From a virus, in the IMG/VR virus record IMGVR_UViG_3300028569_000023, positions 22,036-86,035 of that record: a DNA stretch of 64,000 nucleotides; one strand, given 5' to 3'. Of the stretch, positions 6,355 to 14,716 are shown piece after piece; within the stretch, counting starts at the first letter, position 1; each line of letters begins with the position of its first letter. Both the position numbers and the translations under genes were made by a program. The notes under the pieces were generated by a model, which saw nothing but the letters and a program-made list of their open reading frames with translations, was not told the origin of the DNA and ran no database searches.

Positions 6355-8295
6355 ATGAGTAAGTATGTCCGTTTAACAAAGGGTCTAGCATCCAAGGGTC
6401 AACTCGTAAAAGAAGAAGAAGTATACGATGTAATCGGTAGTCAAATCGATTCAGACTGGTATCAATCTGCTTTCTATTACAATCAAGAACAATATGAGAA
6501 GTTCACAAAGATAGGTTCAGTAAAAGGTCTAAAAGACGTTACCACTAATAAGATCTTCTTTGACTTAGATTCCAAAAAAAGCGTACACGATTCTAGGAAT
6601 TCAACGCTTAGAGTTATTGAACGTTTGAAATCACAAAACGGAGTAGATCCTAGTCATTTAGAGATCACGTTTAGCGGTAATAAAGGATTCGGAGTCGTAC
6701 TGACCGTTGATAAAGATCTAAATCCTCCTCAAGTTGCTGAAATTGCAACAAGAATCGCTGGAGATCTTGATGGTTTCGACCTTTCGATGTATGATCCTAA
6801 TCAGATTATACGCGTACCGTTCACTAAGCACCAGAAATCTGGCAAATACAAAATCCCGCTTACTTATTCAGATCTAAAAGATCTTTCTATCGATGCTATT
6901 TTCGATAAAGCTAAGGATCTATCGAATGTAAACAGCGAGATTACAGTTTCGGAAGTTCATCTTCCGGATAGTTTCTATACTTCCGATAAAAAGGAAGAAA
7001 AAATCAACAACATCCCGAAAGGGGCTAGAGAAATCCTAGCAAGGAAACCTAAACAGTGGCGCGATTCCAAATGGCTCATCCATGAAGGATTCTTCGAATC
7101 CGGAGAAAGACATCACGCTTTAATGGTTTTAGCGGCGACTCTAAAGGGCATGGGATATGATTCGGTATCGACCGGACATATGTGTAAAGCCGCCATTGAG
7201 AAACAAGCTATCCGTACAAAGAGCGATAAGTTCCCTAAAGAAGAACTTTGGGAAAACGTCATTGCTTCAGTATTCGATGAAGGATGGGAAGGTGGTCAAT
7301 ATTCTGTCGATAATGACCCTTGGCTTAAAAACTATGCTATCAATATGGGTGTTTTCGAGAACGACTCAAAGGAAGACGCTCCTAAACAGATCCGCGATAT
7401 TGAAGGTGAATTCACCGATTTTGTAATGAATATCGATGAGAACACAATTAAGACAGGTATTGAATGGTTAGATAAAGAAATGCCTTTAATTACAGGAGGT
7501 AATCTTGGAATTATAGGGGCAGCGAGTTCAGGAAAAACAGCCTTAGCTCTTGAAATCCTTAAGAATACATCGCAAGCCGGGGTGGTTTCAGTATTCGCAT
7601 CACTGGATATGCACCGTAAACGTCTTTATCAAAAGCTATTACATAAAGTATCAGGCGGTATGAGCAGGGATGAAATTTACGAGCTATATCGAGCAGGTAG
7701 AGGTCACGAGGTTTCGGATGCTATCGCTAGAGATTACGGTAACGTATGGTTTTTCGATAGAAGCGCTCCGACTGTTTCTGATATTAGAGAATATGTTCTA
7801 AACGTAGAGAAGAAAACAGGCAAGAAAGTAAAGCTATTGATGGTCGATTACTTCGAACGTGTCAATTCCAATAAGTCAGAAGATACAGCGGCTAGTAAAG
7901 AAGTAGCTGGTCAATTGCAAGACATCGTTAATGATTTGGACATCTGTTTAATTACGTTGGTTCAACCTAACAAGTTCTCACTTAATGGAGGCCCGGATAG
8001 TCCTATTCTCTCATATACAGCGATTAAAGGTTCATCGTTCATGTACCAAGCGTTCCGTAGTATCGTATCGATCTGGCGTCCTTTTTTCAATCCTGAAACA
8101 GCAGATCGTGATAACTACATGGAAATGGCAATCTTAAAAAACGACCTAGGTGAGGTAGGGAAGAACACGTTTGGTTGGACTGGGAAAACAGGCGATATCT
8201 ATAACTTAACAGCTTCCGAAAAAGAAACGTTTAAAGCATTACTGAAGGAACGCCAAGATGAGAAAAAAGAAAACAAGTCCGAAGAATGGTCATGA
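6355..8295 (+). CDS. Fused AEP-type primase and RecA-fold (DnaB-like) helicase
   Basis: A 646-residue two-part replication protein. The N-terminal part has features of an archaeo-eukaryotic primase: FFDLDSKKS (about residues 63-71, the DxD metal site), FSGNKGFGVVL (sGxxGfh motif) near 103, and RVPFTKHQKSGKYKIPL near 158. The C-terminal part is a RecA-fold ATPase with Walker A GAASSGKTA (about 384-392) and a Walker B-like LLMVDYFERV near 499, as in DnaB/gp4-type helicases. It would lay primers and unwind the fork. A weak AAGGGT precedes the ATG; the gene overlaps the next one by 38 nt. Confidence 0.82.
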   Translation: MSKYVRLTKGLASKGQLVKEEEVYDVIGSQIDSDWYQSAFYYNQEQYEKFTKIGSVKGLKDVTTNKIFFDLDSKKSVHDSRNSTLRVIERLKSQNGVDPSHLEITFSGNKGFGVVLTVDKDLNPPQVAEIATRIAGDLDGFDLSMYDPNQIIRVPFTKHQKSGKYKIPLTYSDLKDLSIDAIFDKAKDLSNVNSEITVSEVHLPDSFYTSDKKEEKINNIPKGAREILARKPKQWRDSKWLIHEGFFESGERHHALMVLAATLKGMGYDSVSTGHMCKAAIEKQAIRTKSDKFPKEELWENVIASVFDEGWEGGQYSVDNDPWLKNYAINMGVFENDSKEDAPKQIRDIEGEFTDFVMNIDENTIKTGIEWLDKEMPLITGGNLGIIGAASSGKTALALEILKNTSQAGVVSVFASLDMHRKRLYQKLLHKVSGGMSRDEIYELYRAGRGHEVSDAIARDYGNVWFFDRSAPTVSDIREYVLNVEKKTGKKVKLLMVDYFERVNSNKSEDTAASKEVAGQLQDIVNDLDICLITLVQPNKFSLNGGPDSPILSYTAIKGSSFMYQAFRSIVSIWRPFFNPETADRDNYMEMAILKNDLGEVGKNTFGWTGKTGDIYNLTASEKETFKALLKERQDEKKENKSEEWS

Positions 8296-8590
8296 TCTAT
8301 TCTTTGATATATTTATCGGAGAGTTTGTAGATATCATAACTAAAAGACGTTCTTCTAGGATTTCAGTAAACCCTGATACAGGAGAAACCGATCAAATAGA
8401 AATGCCTATGGTTATCTCAGGGTATTTACTAGACGAAGACGAGGTTTACTATTTCATAGGTGTTACTCCTAAAGAAGTATCAAATGCTGTTAAAAAAAGT
8501 ATAGTTGACCATGTAGGATTATCTAGTCCAGACGGGTTAAACATGGAAGAATTAGAATATCCTAAAACCCCAGTGGGCGAATTAAATTGA
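8258..8590 (+). CDS. 110-residue hypothetical protein overlapping the helicase end
   Basis: Starts inside the last 38 nt of the primase-helicase gene in another frame. The sequence is basic at the N-terminus, then acidic with a beta-rich core (MVISGYLLDEDEVYYFIGV), a pattern seen in small phage proteins of unknown role. Coupled translation with the helicase is likely. No family recognised. Confidence 0.6.
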   Translation: MRKKKTSPKNGHDLFFDIFIGEFVDIITKRRSSRISVNPDTGETDQIEMPMVISGYLLDEDEVYYFIGVTPKEVSNAVKKSIVDHVGLSSPDGLNMEELEYPKTPVGELN

Positions 8591-8603
8591 CGTGGAGTTT
8601 AAC

Positions 8604-8663
8604 ATGTGGTATGCTACCTTTGTAGTCCTAGTTATTGTATTAATTTTACACGAGGGGTCCTAG
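8604..8663 (+). CDS. 19-residue putative membrane peptide
   Basis: GGAG 7 nt before ATG 8604 opens a 19-codon frame, MWYATFVVLVIVLILHEGS, which is nearly all transmembrane. It fills the gap exactly: its TAG is followed directly by the ATG of the next gene. The length makes it uncertain, but it matches the other tiny membrane peptides at 146, 16723 and 18292. Confidence 0.45.
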   Translation: MWYATFVVLVIVLILHEGS

Positions 8664-8906
8664 ATGACAAACATAATTCCTGTAGAGTACTTTAAATTCC
8701 GTTCAGAGTTCAACACTATGAGTTATACCGAGCTTATGGCAGTATGGGCTGAGCAGTTCGAAAGTGGTTATTCTTGGAAATCTAAGCCTATCCAACAGTA
8801 TAAGCTTAAAGCGATGTTTGAGACGATCAAAAGTCGCAGCACTAATCCTGCCGTAAAGGATTTCATCAATAACCAATCTAAAGCACTGAACTTCGGAGAT
8901 ATTTAA
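8664..8906 (+). CDS. 80-residue hypothetical protein upstream of DNA polymerase
   Basis: Begins directly after the TAG of the tiny peptide, with GAGGGG upstream. Predicted all-helical (SYTELMAVWAEQFESGYSW). The TAATG overlap with the DNA polymerase gene implies coupled translation. No family recognised. Confidence 0.6.
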   Translation: MTNIIPVEYFKFRSEFNTMSYTELMAVWAEQFESGYSWKSKPIQQYKLKAMFETIKSRSTNPAVKDFINNQSKALNFGDI

Positions 8907-10444
8907 TGTCTACTGACATCCAGCGCATTATTCACGGTAAAGCCGGAATTAAGCACGTTGTCGGCATGAAAGTCGAAGAAGACGTTGCTAATATCTGGAC
9001 CGAGAAAGATGGAGTTGTAGAACATTTACAACTGAAGAATAAGTTCTGGCTTTTATCGAATAAACGAATCGCTCCGAATTGGACCAAACTAGAGGGTAAT
9101 TTGTATTACCAGTACGGCGCTCAGTTTTCAAAACGTTTAGATTTCACTAGAGCGAAATACCAGCTATCAAAATACGACTGCTATTCGATTATGAACCCGG
9201 AAGAGTCTTTCATGGTCAAAGACGGAGTTCGCTATTTTCTAGATTTAAAACCTAAAGAAGTTTCTATTCTATCTTTCGATATCGAGACGACGGGACTTTC
9301 TGTAAATGAAAACTCCAAGCTTTTACTGATCTCAAACACCTATCGCTGTGGAGATCGTATTGTCAAGAAGATGTTCGATTATACGGATTATGAATCATGT
9401 GGAGCAATGACAGAAGCATGGTGCGATTGGGTTAGAGAAATGAACCCTGCTATTATTTGTGGTCATAACATCATTCAGTTCGACTTGAAGTATCTACTCG
9501 ATTGTGCTAATAGAGACGGTACGCGTTTTGCCATTGGACGTGACGACAGGGAAACGACGCTAGATAGTTACACTACTAAGTTCCGCGTAGACGGATCTCG
9601 TAGTCAAGAAATCAATAGGTACGTGATCTTCGGACGTGAACTTTGTGATACAATGCTTTTAGCATTACGTTACGATATTGCCACTAAGAAATACGATAGC
9701 TATGGACTAAAGCAAATCATTAAAACCGAGAAGTTAGAAAAGGTCGATAGGCAATTCTATGACGCTTCACTTATTCGAGTGAACTATAAGAATCCTACCG
9801 AATGGGCTAAAATCAGAGAGTATTGTAAAGATGATGCAGATGATGCTCTGGCTCTTTTCGATCTTATGATTCCTTCGGCTTTTTATTGTGCTCAATCTAT
9901 TCCTAAAACATTTGGTAATACCCTAACATCGGCAACCGGGGGACAGATCAATTCCATGCTTGTCGGTGCGTATTTACAGGATAAGCATTCAATTCCTAAA
10001 ACTACTGAAACAAACGGATACGAGGGTGCTTTATCGGGAGGTAATCCTGGAATATACAGTCACGCAATCAAGGCCGACGTGCAGAGTTTGTATCCGTCCA
10101 TCATGCGTAACTATAAGATAGGATTAGGAAATAAAGACCCTAAGGGTGTTTTTATACAACTGACCGAGTATTTTACAGTAGAGAGATTGAAGAATAAAAA
10201 ACTAGCAAAAGAGACTGGAGATAAGTACTACGATGATCTTCAAAGCTCACAAAAAGTGTTTGCGAATTCTTTATACGGGTTCTGTGCCGCGCCTGGGCTT
10301 TCGTTTAATGCGCCCCAGTCTGCGTCTTTTATTACTAAAACAGGTAGAGATATTCTACTTAAAGCTATACAATTTACTTGCGGTCTAACTTCTGAACAGT
10401 TACAATCGGATGTAGAGGAAGAAGAACCAGTAGATGCGTGCTAA
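8906..10444 (+). CDS. Family B DNA polymerase, N-terminal part (exonuclease and palm motifs A, B)
   Basis: A 512-residue protein carrying most of a family B replicative polymerase. The proofreading exonuclease motifs are FDIETTGL (ExoI, about 125), GHNIIQFDLKYL (ExoII, about 192) and YCKDDADDAL (ExoIII, about 310). The polymerase motif A is ADVQSLYPSIM (about 391) and motif B is KVFANSLYG (about 451). It stops shortly after TKTGRDILLKA, before motif C. That missing DTDS motif is in the separate gene at 10978. The two halves must associate, or be joined in some other way, to make an active enzyme. The last dozen residues (DVEEEEPVDAC) look like read-out of foreign DNA. Confidence 0.9.
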   Translation: MSTDIQRIIHGKAGIKHVVGMKVEEDVANIWTEKDGVVEHLQLKNKFWLLSNKRIAPNWTKLEGNLYYQYGAQFSKRLDFTRAKYQLSKYDCYSIMNPEESFMVKDGVRYFLDLKPKEVSILSFDIETTGLSVNENSKLLLISNTYRCGDRIVKKMFDYTDYESCGAMTEAWCDWVREMNPAIICGHNIIQFDLKYLLDCANRDGTRFAIGRDDRETTLDSYTTKFRVDGSRSQEINRYVIFGRELCDTMLLALRYDIATKKYDSYGLKQIIKTEKLEKVDRQFYDASLIRVNYKNPTEWAKIREYCKDDADDALALFDLMIPSAFYCAQSIPKTFGNTLTSATGGQINSMLVGAYLQDKHSIPKTTETNGYEGALSGGNPGIYSHAIKADVQSLYPSIMRNYKIGLGNKDPKGVFIQLTEYFTVERLKNKKLAKETGDKYYDDLQSSQKVFANSLYGFCAAPGLSFNAPQSASFITKTGRDILLKAIQFTCGLTSEQLQSDVEEEEPVDAC

Positions 10445-10445
10445 A

Positions 10446-10985
10446 ATGAAAGACTGGACAGGGTATAGATTCGGGAGATTAGTAGTCACTCGATTCGAAA
10501 AACATACAAAAGTTAATAGACGGTCGGTGTATAAATGGGAATGTATATGTGAATGCGGAGTCGTTAAACTATACGACATTAACGATCTAAAAAAAGGTTC
10601 AACTAATTCGTGTGGTTGTTTTAGGAGACAGAACCAGTCGCTAGTTAAAAGGGCACCGGAAGGTATAGCTGCTTTAAATTCGTTATACAAATCTTATAAA
10701 TTTAAATGCGCTAAAGATAGAAATTACGATTTCGAATTGACAATGGATGAATTTAAGATCCTAACAAAAAATAATTGTTATTACTGCGGAAAGATCCCTT
10801 CTCAAGTTAAAAAGAGTAAATGTTCTCAATATGTGTATAATGGGATAGATAGGGTTGATAACAGTTTAGGATATACTACCAGCAATACGGTAGCATGTTG
10901 TAAAGATTGTAATTCTAAAAAATCAGGAGTTACTCGTGATATAGTATTTAAACTATACGAGTATTTTATTAAACTAGATGGCTAA
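10446..10985 (+). CDS. HNH homing endonuclease inserted in the DNA polymerase gene
   Basis: Residues 1-65 form an N-terminal module common in phage HNH proteins (DWTGYRFGRLVV, then paired cysteines WECICECG and SCGCF). The C-terminal nuclease has YYCGKIPS and CCKDCNSKKSG zinc-binding pairs around NGIDRVDNSLGYT, where the D-N-x-x-GY block matches an HNH active site. It is a free-standing mobile gene lying exactly at the break of the polymerase. ATG 10446 follows the polymerase stop by one base; ATG 10434 is an alternative that overlaps it. The stop overlaps the ATG of the polymerase C-terminal gene (ATGGCTAA). No room remains for a self-splicing intron core. Confidence 0.85.
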   Translation: MKDWTGYRFGRLVVTRFEKHTKVNRRSVYKWECICECGVVKLYDINDLKKGSTNSCGCFRRQNQSLVKRAPEGIAALNSLYKSYKFKCAKDRNYDFELTMDEFKILTKNNCYYCGKIPSQVKKSKCSQYVYNGIDRVDNSLGYTTSNTVACCKDCNSKKSGVTRDIVFKLYEYFIKLDG

Positions 10986-11649
10986 TTTAAAACTCATAAA
11001 TTGGGACACAGATTCTATCACTGTATGTAAACCGGACGAAACTCCATTTTCTGAAGAAGAAATTTCTAAATTCTTTAACGATCTAAATTCTCAATTTCCA
11101 GATTTGATTTTATGGGACGATGACGGGTATTTCGAAACCGTCATTGTTCTTAAAGCTAAAAACTATGTACTATGGGATGGTAAAAAGAAGAAGATCAAAG
11201 GTTCTGCGCTTAAATCGTCTACTCGCGAACCTGCCGTTAGAGATTTTCTTAATGAGATCATTGATACAATGCTATATCGTAAATTCGATTACGAGAATAT
11301 CTACCATAAATACGTCAAAGAAGCTCTTGCTATCAAAGATCCTAAAAGATGGGCATCTAAAAAGACTATTGGTGATAAAATTCTTAATCCTCAACGTACT
11401 AATGAGCAAAAAATCCTTGACGCACTGCAAGGAACTGAGTATACTGAAGGGGATAAGGTTTACTTTTTCTACAAGAAAGATGGCAGTCTTTGTACCGTTC
11501 AAAACTTCGATGGCGAATACGACGAAGTTCTCCTTGTTAAGAAGTTATATAACGCGGTTAAGGTATTTAGTACAGTGTTACCAGTTAAAGATATATTTAT
11601 TAACTACTCGTTAAAGAAGAACCAGAAGCTATTGGATACATTTAAATGA
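10978..11649 (+). CDS. Family B DNA polymerase, C-terminal part (motif C and thumb)
   Basis: Residues 7-16 (INWDTDSITV) are polymerase motif C, with the second catalytic aspartate pair that the upstream half lacks. KAKNYVLWDGKKKKIKG near residue 58 matches the conserved KKRY-like region after motif C. The remaining 140 residues are a thumb-like helical region. Together with 8906-10444 the total is about 735 residues, a normal phage family B size. The start overlaps the HNH stop by 8 nt, so this half has gained its own initiation site. Without this piece the upstream half cannot catalyse. Confidence 0.9.
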   Translation: MANLKLINWDTDSITVCKPDETPFSEEEISKFFNDLNSQFPDLILWDDDGYFETVIVLKAKNYVLWDGKKKKIKGSALKSSTREPAVRDFLNEIIDTMLYRKFDYENIYHKYVKEALAIKDPKRWASKKTIGDKILNPQRTNEQKILDALQGTEYTEGDKVYFFYKKDGSLCTVQNFDGEYDEVLLVKKLYNAVKVFSTVLPVKDIFINYSLKKNQKLLDTFK

Positions 11650-11924
11650 AAGCATATTTAATCGATACAAAAGGTAATATCTTCAGAACTTTAGATGTTC
11701 AATATCCTCCTCTTTCTTCGTTTTATATGGCGGTTTACAACCCTATTTCGGAAGCGAGATTCTGGGATGAGCAAGAAATACCTGACTCTATTTCCACTAT
11801 TAAAACGTTAGAGTTCGATTTAGTGACAGACGTAGATGATTTTATCACATGGGACGATTACGAAGATTCGCAATTGACAGATTTCGACGAACATGTTATT
11901 TATAAACTAAGGAGTACAAAATGA
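11646..11924 (+). CDS. Acidic 92-residue hypothetical protein
   Basis: ATGA overlap with the polymerase C-terminal gene and a 4-nt overlap with the RNA ligase gene place it inside one operon. The product is strongly acidic, especially in the second half (DLVTDVDDFITWDDYEDSQ). No family recognised; a nucleic-acid mimic is possible from charge but not supported by any motif. Confidence 0.6.
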   Translation: MKAYLIDTKGNIFRTLDVQYPPLSSFYMAVYNPISEARFWDEQEIPDSISTIKTLEFDLVTDVDDFITWDDYEDSQLTDFDEHVIYKLRSTK

Positions 11925-13054
11925 GCGAAGAGTCAGGTTCAGTATTTATGGTTCCAGTCGTTGAGATCGTAAATGTTAGACCTCATCCTAATGCCGATAG
12001 ACTAGACATCGTAAAGATCCTCGGCTTTGAAACAGTCGCTACTCGCGATATGTACAAGATCGGCGATTCTGTTTTATATATTCCCGTAGACTCAATTCTA
12101 CCAGCGGATATCGAGAAGGTGCTATTTGCTAATTCCAAGATGAAACTAACAAACTCCCGAGTTCGCGCTGCGAAGATCAGGGGATTCGTTTCTGAAGGAA
12201 TGATTACTAAGCCTGAACAATTTGGCATTACGAATTACAAACATAAGCAAGATTTTAAGGTTCGTTTAGGAATCACAAAGTATCAACCGCCTGAACGGAA
12301 TATCCAAGGAATGAAAGCTAAAACTAATCGAGTGAAGCTTAAAGATCATCCGTTGTTCCATTCGTACAATGGTCTTAATCGCATTCAGTGGCAAGAAGAT
12401 CTATTTCAAGAAGGTGAACTCGTCGTGGTGCAGTGTAAAATTCACGGAACGAATGCTCGCTATTCGATTTTACCATACACCGTCGATACTCTTTGGAGAA
12501 AAGTTCTTCATTTCTTAAAACTAACTCCTAAGTTTGAAAAGAACTACGGAAGTAATAATGTTCAGATCTCTAGGAAGTTTGGATATAAGGGATTTTATGG
12601 AAGCGATATATACGGGGACACTGGAAAGAAAGAAAAGATCTTCGAAAAGTTGAAACAGAACGAGATTGTATATGGAGAGATCGCTGGACCTGGGATTCAA
12701 AAAGGTTATTCATACGGATTGAAAGGTCATGAGTTTTTCCTATTCGATGTTAAGATTTACGATCCTGTCAAGAACGAAATGAAATGGCTAAATCCTGAAG
12801 AAGTCGAAGCGTTCGCTACAGAACGAGGATTCAAGCTAGTTCCTATTGTATTTAAAGGTGCGTTTAATAGGAAGAAAATGGAAGAACTCGCGACGGGTCC
12901 TAGTCTTTTAGATCCAAATGAGAAAGTACGAGAAGGCGTTGTAGTTAAAGCTGTTCTCGATTACAATAGTCCGTTAGCTAAAAGTGACAGAAAAGCATTG
13001 AAGATTATTAATCCTGAATATCTATTAAACCCGGAGAATACAGATGAGCACTGA
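11921..13054 (+). CDS. RNA ligase of the Rnl5 (DRB0094-like) family
   Basis: A 377-residue RNA ligase. The N-terminal 100 residues resemble the OB-type domain of the Deinococcus enzyme (VVEIVNVRPHPNADRLDIVKI). The nucleotidyltransferase motif I is CKIHGTNAR near residue 175, with Lys as the AMP acceptor. Further motifs include YGEIAGPGIQKGY (motif IIIa-like, about 246) and REGVVVKAV (motif IV, about 342), and the late KSDRKALKIINPEY resembles motif V. It would seal nicks with 3'-OH/5'-phosphate RNA ends. With the polynucleotide kinase-like protein it can form an RNA repair pathway against host tRNA-cleaving defences. Confidence 0.88.
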   Translation: MSEESGSVFMVPVVEIVNVRPHPNADRLDIVKILGFETVATRDMYKIGDSVLYIPVDSILPADIEKVLFANSKMKLTNSRVRAAKIRGFVSEGMITKPEQFGITNYKHKQDFKVRLGITKYQPPERNIQGMKAKTNRVKLKDHPLFHSYNGLNRIQWQEDLFQEGELVVVQCKIHGTNARYSILPYTVDTLWRKVLHFLKLTPKFEKNYGSNNVQISRKFGYKGFYGSDIYGDTGKKEKIFEKLKQNEIVYGEIAGPGIQKGYSYGLKGHEFFLFDVKIYDPVKNEMKWLNPEEVEAFATERGFKLVPIVFKGAFNRKKMEELATGPSLLDPNEKVREGVVVKAVLDYNSPLAKSDRKALKIINPEYLLNPENTDEH

Positions 13055-13286
13055 TGCGTTCACTAGAGTAATTTATAGAATTATTACAAATGGACAAGAG
13101 TCAATTTGCACATACGATTATAGTTCGGTAAAACCATGGAACACGGATGATTTTCTTTCAGATTTATGTAGTCTAAGATGGCATAAGCCGTCAGCGAATG
13201 TCAGAATTTCCTCTAGCACGGTTTCATCTATTGAACTAATTCTAGTCGAAAGATCTATTCAACATTCTATTCAGTTTAAAACCTAA
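13044..13286 (+). CDS. 80-residue hypothetical protein
   Basis: Overlaps the end of the RNA ligase gene by 11 nt, with GGAG 12 nt before the ATG. Beta-rich and hydrophilic (FTRVIYRIITNGQESICTY). No family recognised. Confidence 0.55.
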   Translation: MSTDAFTRVIYRIITNGQESICTYDYSSVKPWNTDDFLSDLCSLRWHKPSANVRISSSTVSSIELILVERSIQHSIQFKT

Positions 13287-13327
13287 CTAATTGTAATTAC
13301 TAAGAAACTATGAGGAATATTCTATTC

Positions 13328-13702
13328 ATGAAATATACAAAACAAGAAGCAGCTAAAGAACTAGACCGTGTTGTTACCGAGGTTCTATCGAAAACCGATC
13401 CTGTAGACTGGCTAGAACTTATGGAAGAGATGACCGATTTAGTTAGAACTCACGCTCCGAAGAAACACCCACCTATACCTGTTTACGGAACGCCTGTAAC
13501 TAATCACGCGAAAGAACTTAAAGAGAAACTAGCAGAACTCCAAGCTAAAATGAAGACAGATCCATATGGAACCTTAGGTATTCTAGGCGGTAATACATCT
13601 GGTGCAGATATTTATTCCGATGCTATGGCGTATGGAACAGGGGTAAGGTTAATTCCTAGAAAAGGAACTTCCGGAGTTGGATCAGACGATATTCCTTTTT
13701 AA
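13328..13702 (+). CDS. Hypothetical protein with an SSB-like C-terminal tip
   Basis: The first 85 residues are helical and charged, then a Gly-rich linker leads to the last residues GVGSDDIPF. This matches the conserved C-terminal tip of bacterial single-strand binding proteins (DDDIPF), which recruits host repair and replication enzymes. No OB-fold core is apparent: the body is mainly helix (ELKEKLAELQAKMK). It may therefore mimic the tip or be a divergent ssDNA-binding protein. ATG 13328 (MKYTKQEAAK) is chosen; ATG 13310 is an alternative start that lacks a clear ribosome site. Confidence 0.6.
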   Translation: MKYTKQEAAKELDRVVTEVLSKTDPVDWLELMEEMTDLVRTHAPKKHPPIPVYGTPVTNHAKELKEKLAELQAKMKTDPYGTLGILGGNTSGADIYSDAMAYGTGVRLIPRKGTSGVGSDDIPF

Positions 13703-13703
13703 C

Positions 13704-13732
13704 TGTACTTTCCATTCATATTGTGGTATACT
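13704..13732 (+). promoter_or_regulatory. Sigma70-type promoter of the AAA+ gene
   Basis: TGTACT (13704-13709), 17-nt spacer, TATACT (13727-13732) with a TGG just upstream resembling an extended -10. The ATG starts 9 nt after the -10 box, so the mRNA leader would be at most a few bases. Confidence 0.6.
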
Positions 13733-13741
13733 AGAGGTCTA

Positions 13742-14716
13742 ATGGAAAATAATCACTTTAAAGTTAAGAAAATATGGATGATTGATTCTCTTCAAGAAGG
13801 AGACGAACTCGACACTAGCGATTATCTAGTAACTACCGATAAAAAGCTAATTCAATTTGAGTTCATTGAAACTGAAAAACCGACACGCACTAAGACTGAA
13901 ATTAACCCAGGTGTGTACACCGCTAAATACAGTCAAGGGGGTTTGAAACTAATAGAAACTGAACTATCTAGCGATAGCTTGCTCGAATCACATGGTCCTA
14001 CTCAAGAAATCGTCGCAAAGATTGACTGTTTCTTCAGGAACCTCGATAAATACCGTCAATATGGTATTGAAACCCCTCGTCGTTCTATGCTATTGTATGG
14101 ACCTGCCGGAAGCGGGAAGTCTTCCACTATTTCGTCTGCCGTTAAGAAGTACACCGCTAATAATAGAACTGCTGTTCTCATTTGGAAAACAGACGTGGTT
14201 GAACCTGACGACATTAAATTCCTTATTCAGGATTTAGAATATATCAACGTTGATTGTTTATTCTTTATCGCTGAAGATATCGGCGGAGTGGAAGCAGAAG
14301 ATGCTCGTATTAATTCCAAAAGCTCACTTCTTAGTCTTTTGGATAATCAAGAGAAAACATTCAAGATTCCGACAATGATGATTTCAACTACAAACTTTCC
14401 TGAAATGTTCCTTGCGAATATCGCCAATCGTCCTCAACGTTTCGATGATAAGATTAAAGTTGGATATCCAGATTCTGCATTCAGACAAGCACTTTTAAAG
14501 CATATGGTAGGAGAGCAAACTACCGAAGATGATCTCCAGGAGATAGGTAATAAACGTTACGATTCGTTCACCCCGGCGCATATCCGGGAAGCAGTTATTC
14601 GTTCTGCTATTTACGAGAAGACGTTTAAAGATGTACTCACTGAGATGCTTAAAGAAATCGAACATTACAATAAAGCTTTTAGTGATAAAAAAGATATAGG
14701 AATAGGATTCCCATAA
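13742..14716 (+). CDS. AAA+ ATPase
   Basis: A 324-residue protein with one AAA+ module: Walker A YGPAGSGKSS about 125 residues in, Walker B-like CLFFIAEDIGG about 50 residues later, sensor-1-like MMISTTNF, and an Arg-finger region ANRPQRFDDK. The N-terminal 110 residues are a beta-rich domain of unknown type. AAA+ proteins of this shape remodel protein or DNA complexes; in phages they include clamp-loader-like, chaperone-like and proteasome-ATPase-like members. The start (MENNHFK) lies just downstream of the -10 box, which rules out the longer in-frame reading. Confidence 0.78.
   Translation: MENNHFKVKKIWMIDSLQEGDELDTSDYLVTTDKKLIQFEFIETEKPTRTKTEINPGVYTAKYSQGGLKLIETELSSDSLLESHGPTQEIVAKIDCFFRNLDKYRQYGIETPRRSMLLYGPAGSGKSSTISSAVKKYTANNRTAVLIWKTDVVEPDDIKFLIQDLEYINVDCLFFIAEDIGGVEAEDARINSKSSLLSLLDNQEKTFKIPTMMISTTNFPEMFLANIANRPQRFDDKIKVGYPDSAFRQALLKHMVGEQTTEDDLQEIGNKRYDSFTPAHIREAVIRSAIYEKTFKDVLTEMLKEIEHYNKAFSDKKDIGIGFP

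Noticed and set aside
10434-10985. Group I intron or split intein within the polymerase
   Set aside because: The HNH frame fills the whole interval, so no intron core fits, and neither polymerase half shows intein splice-junction motifs.
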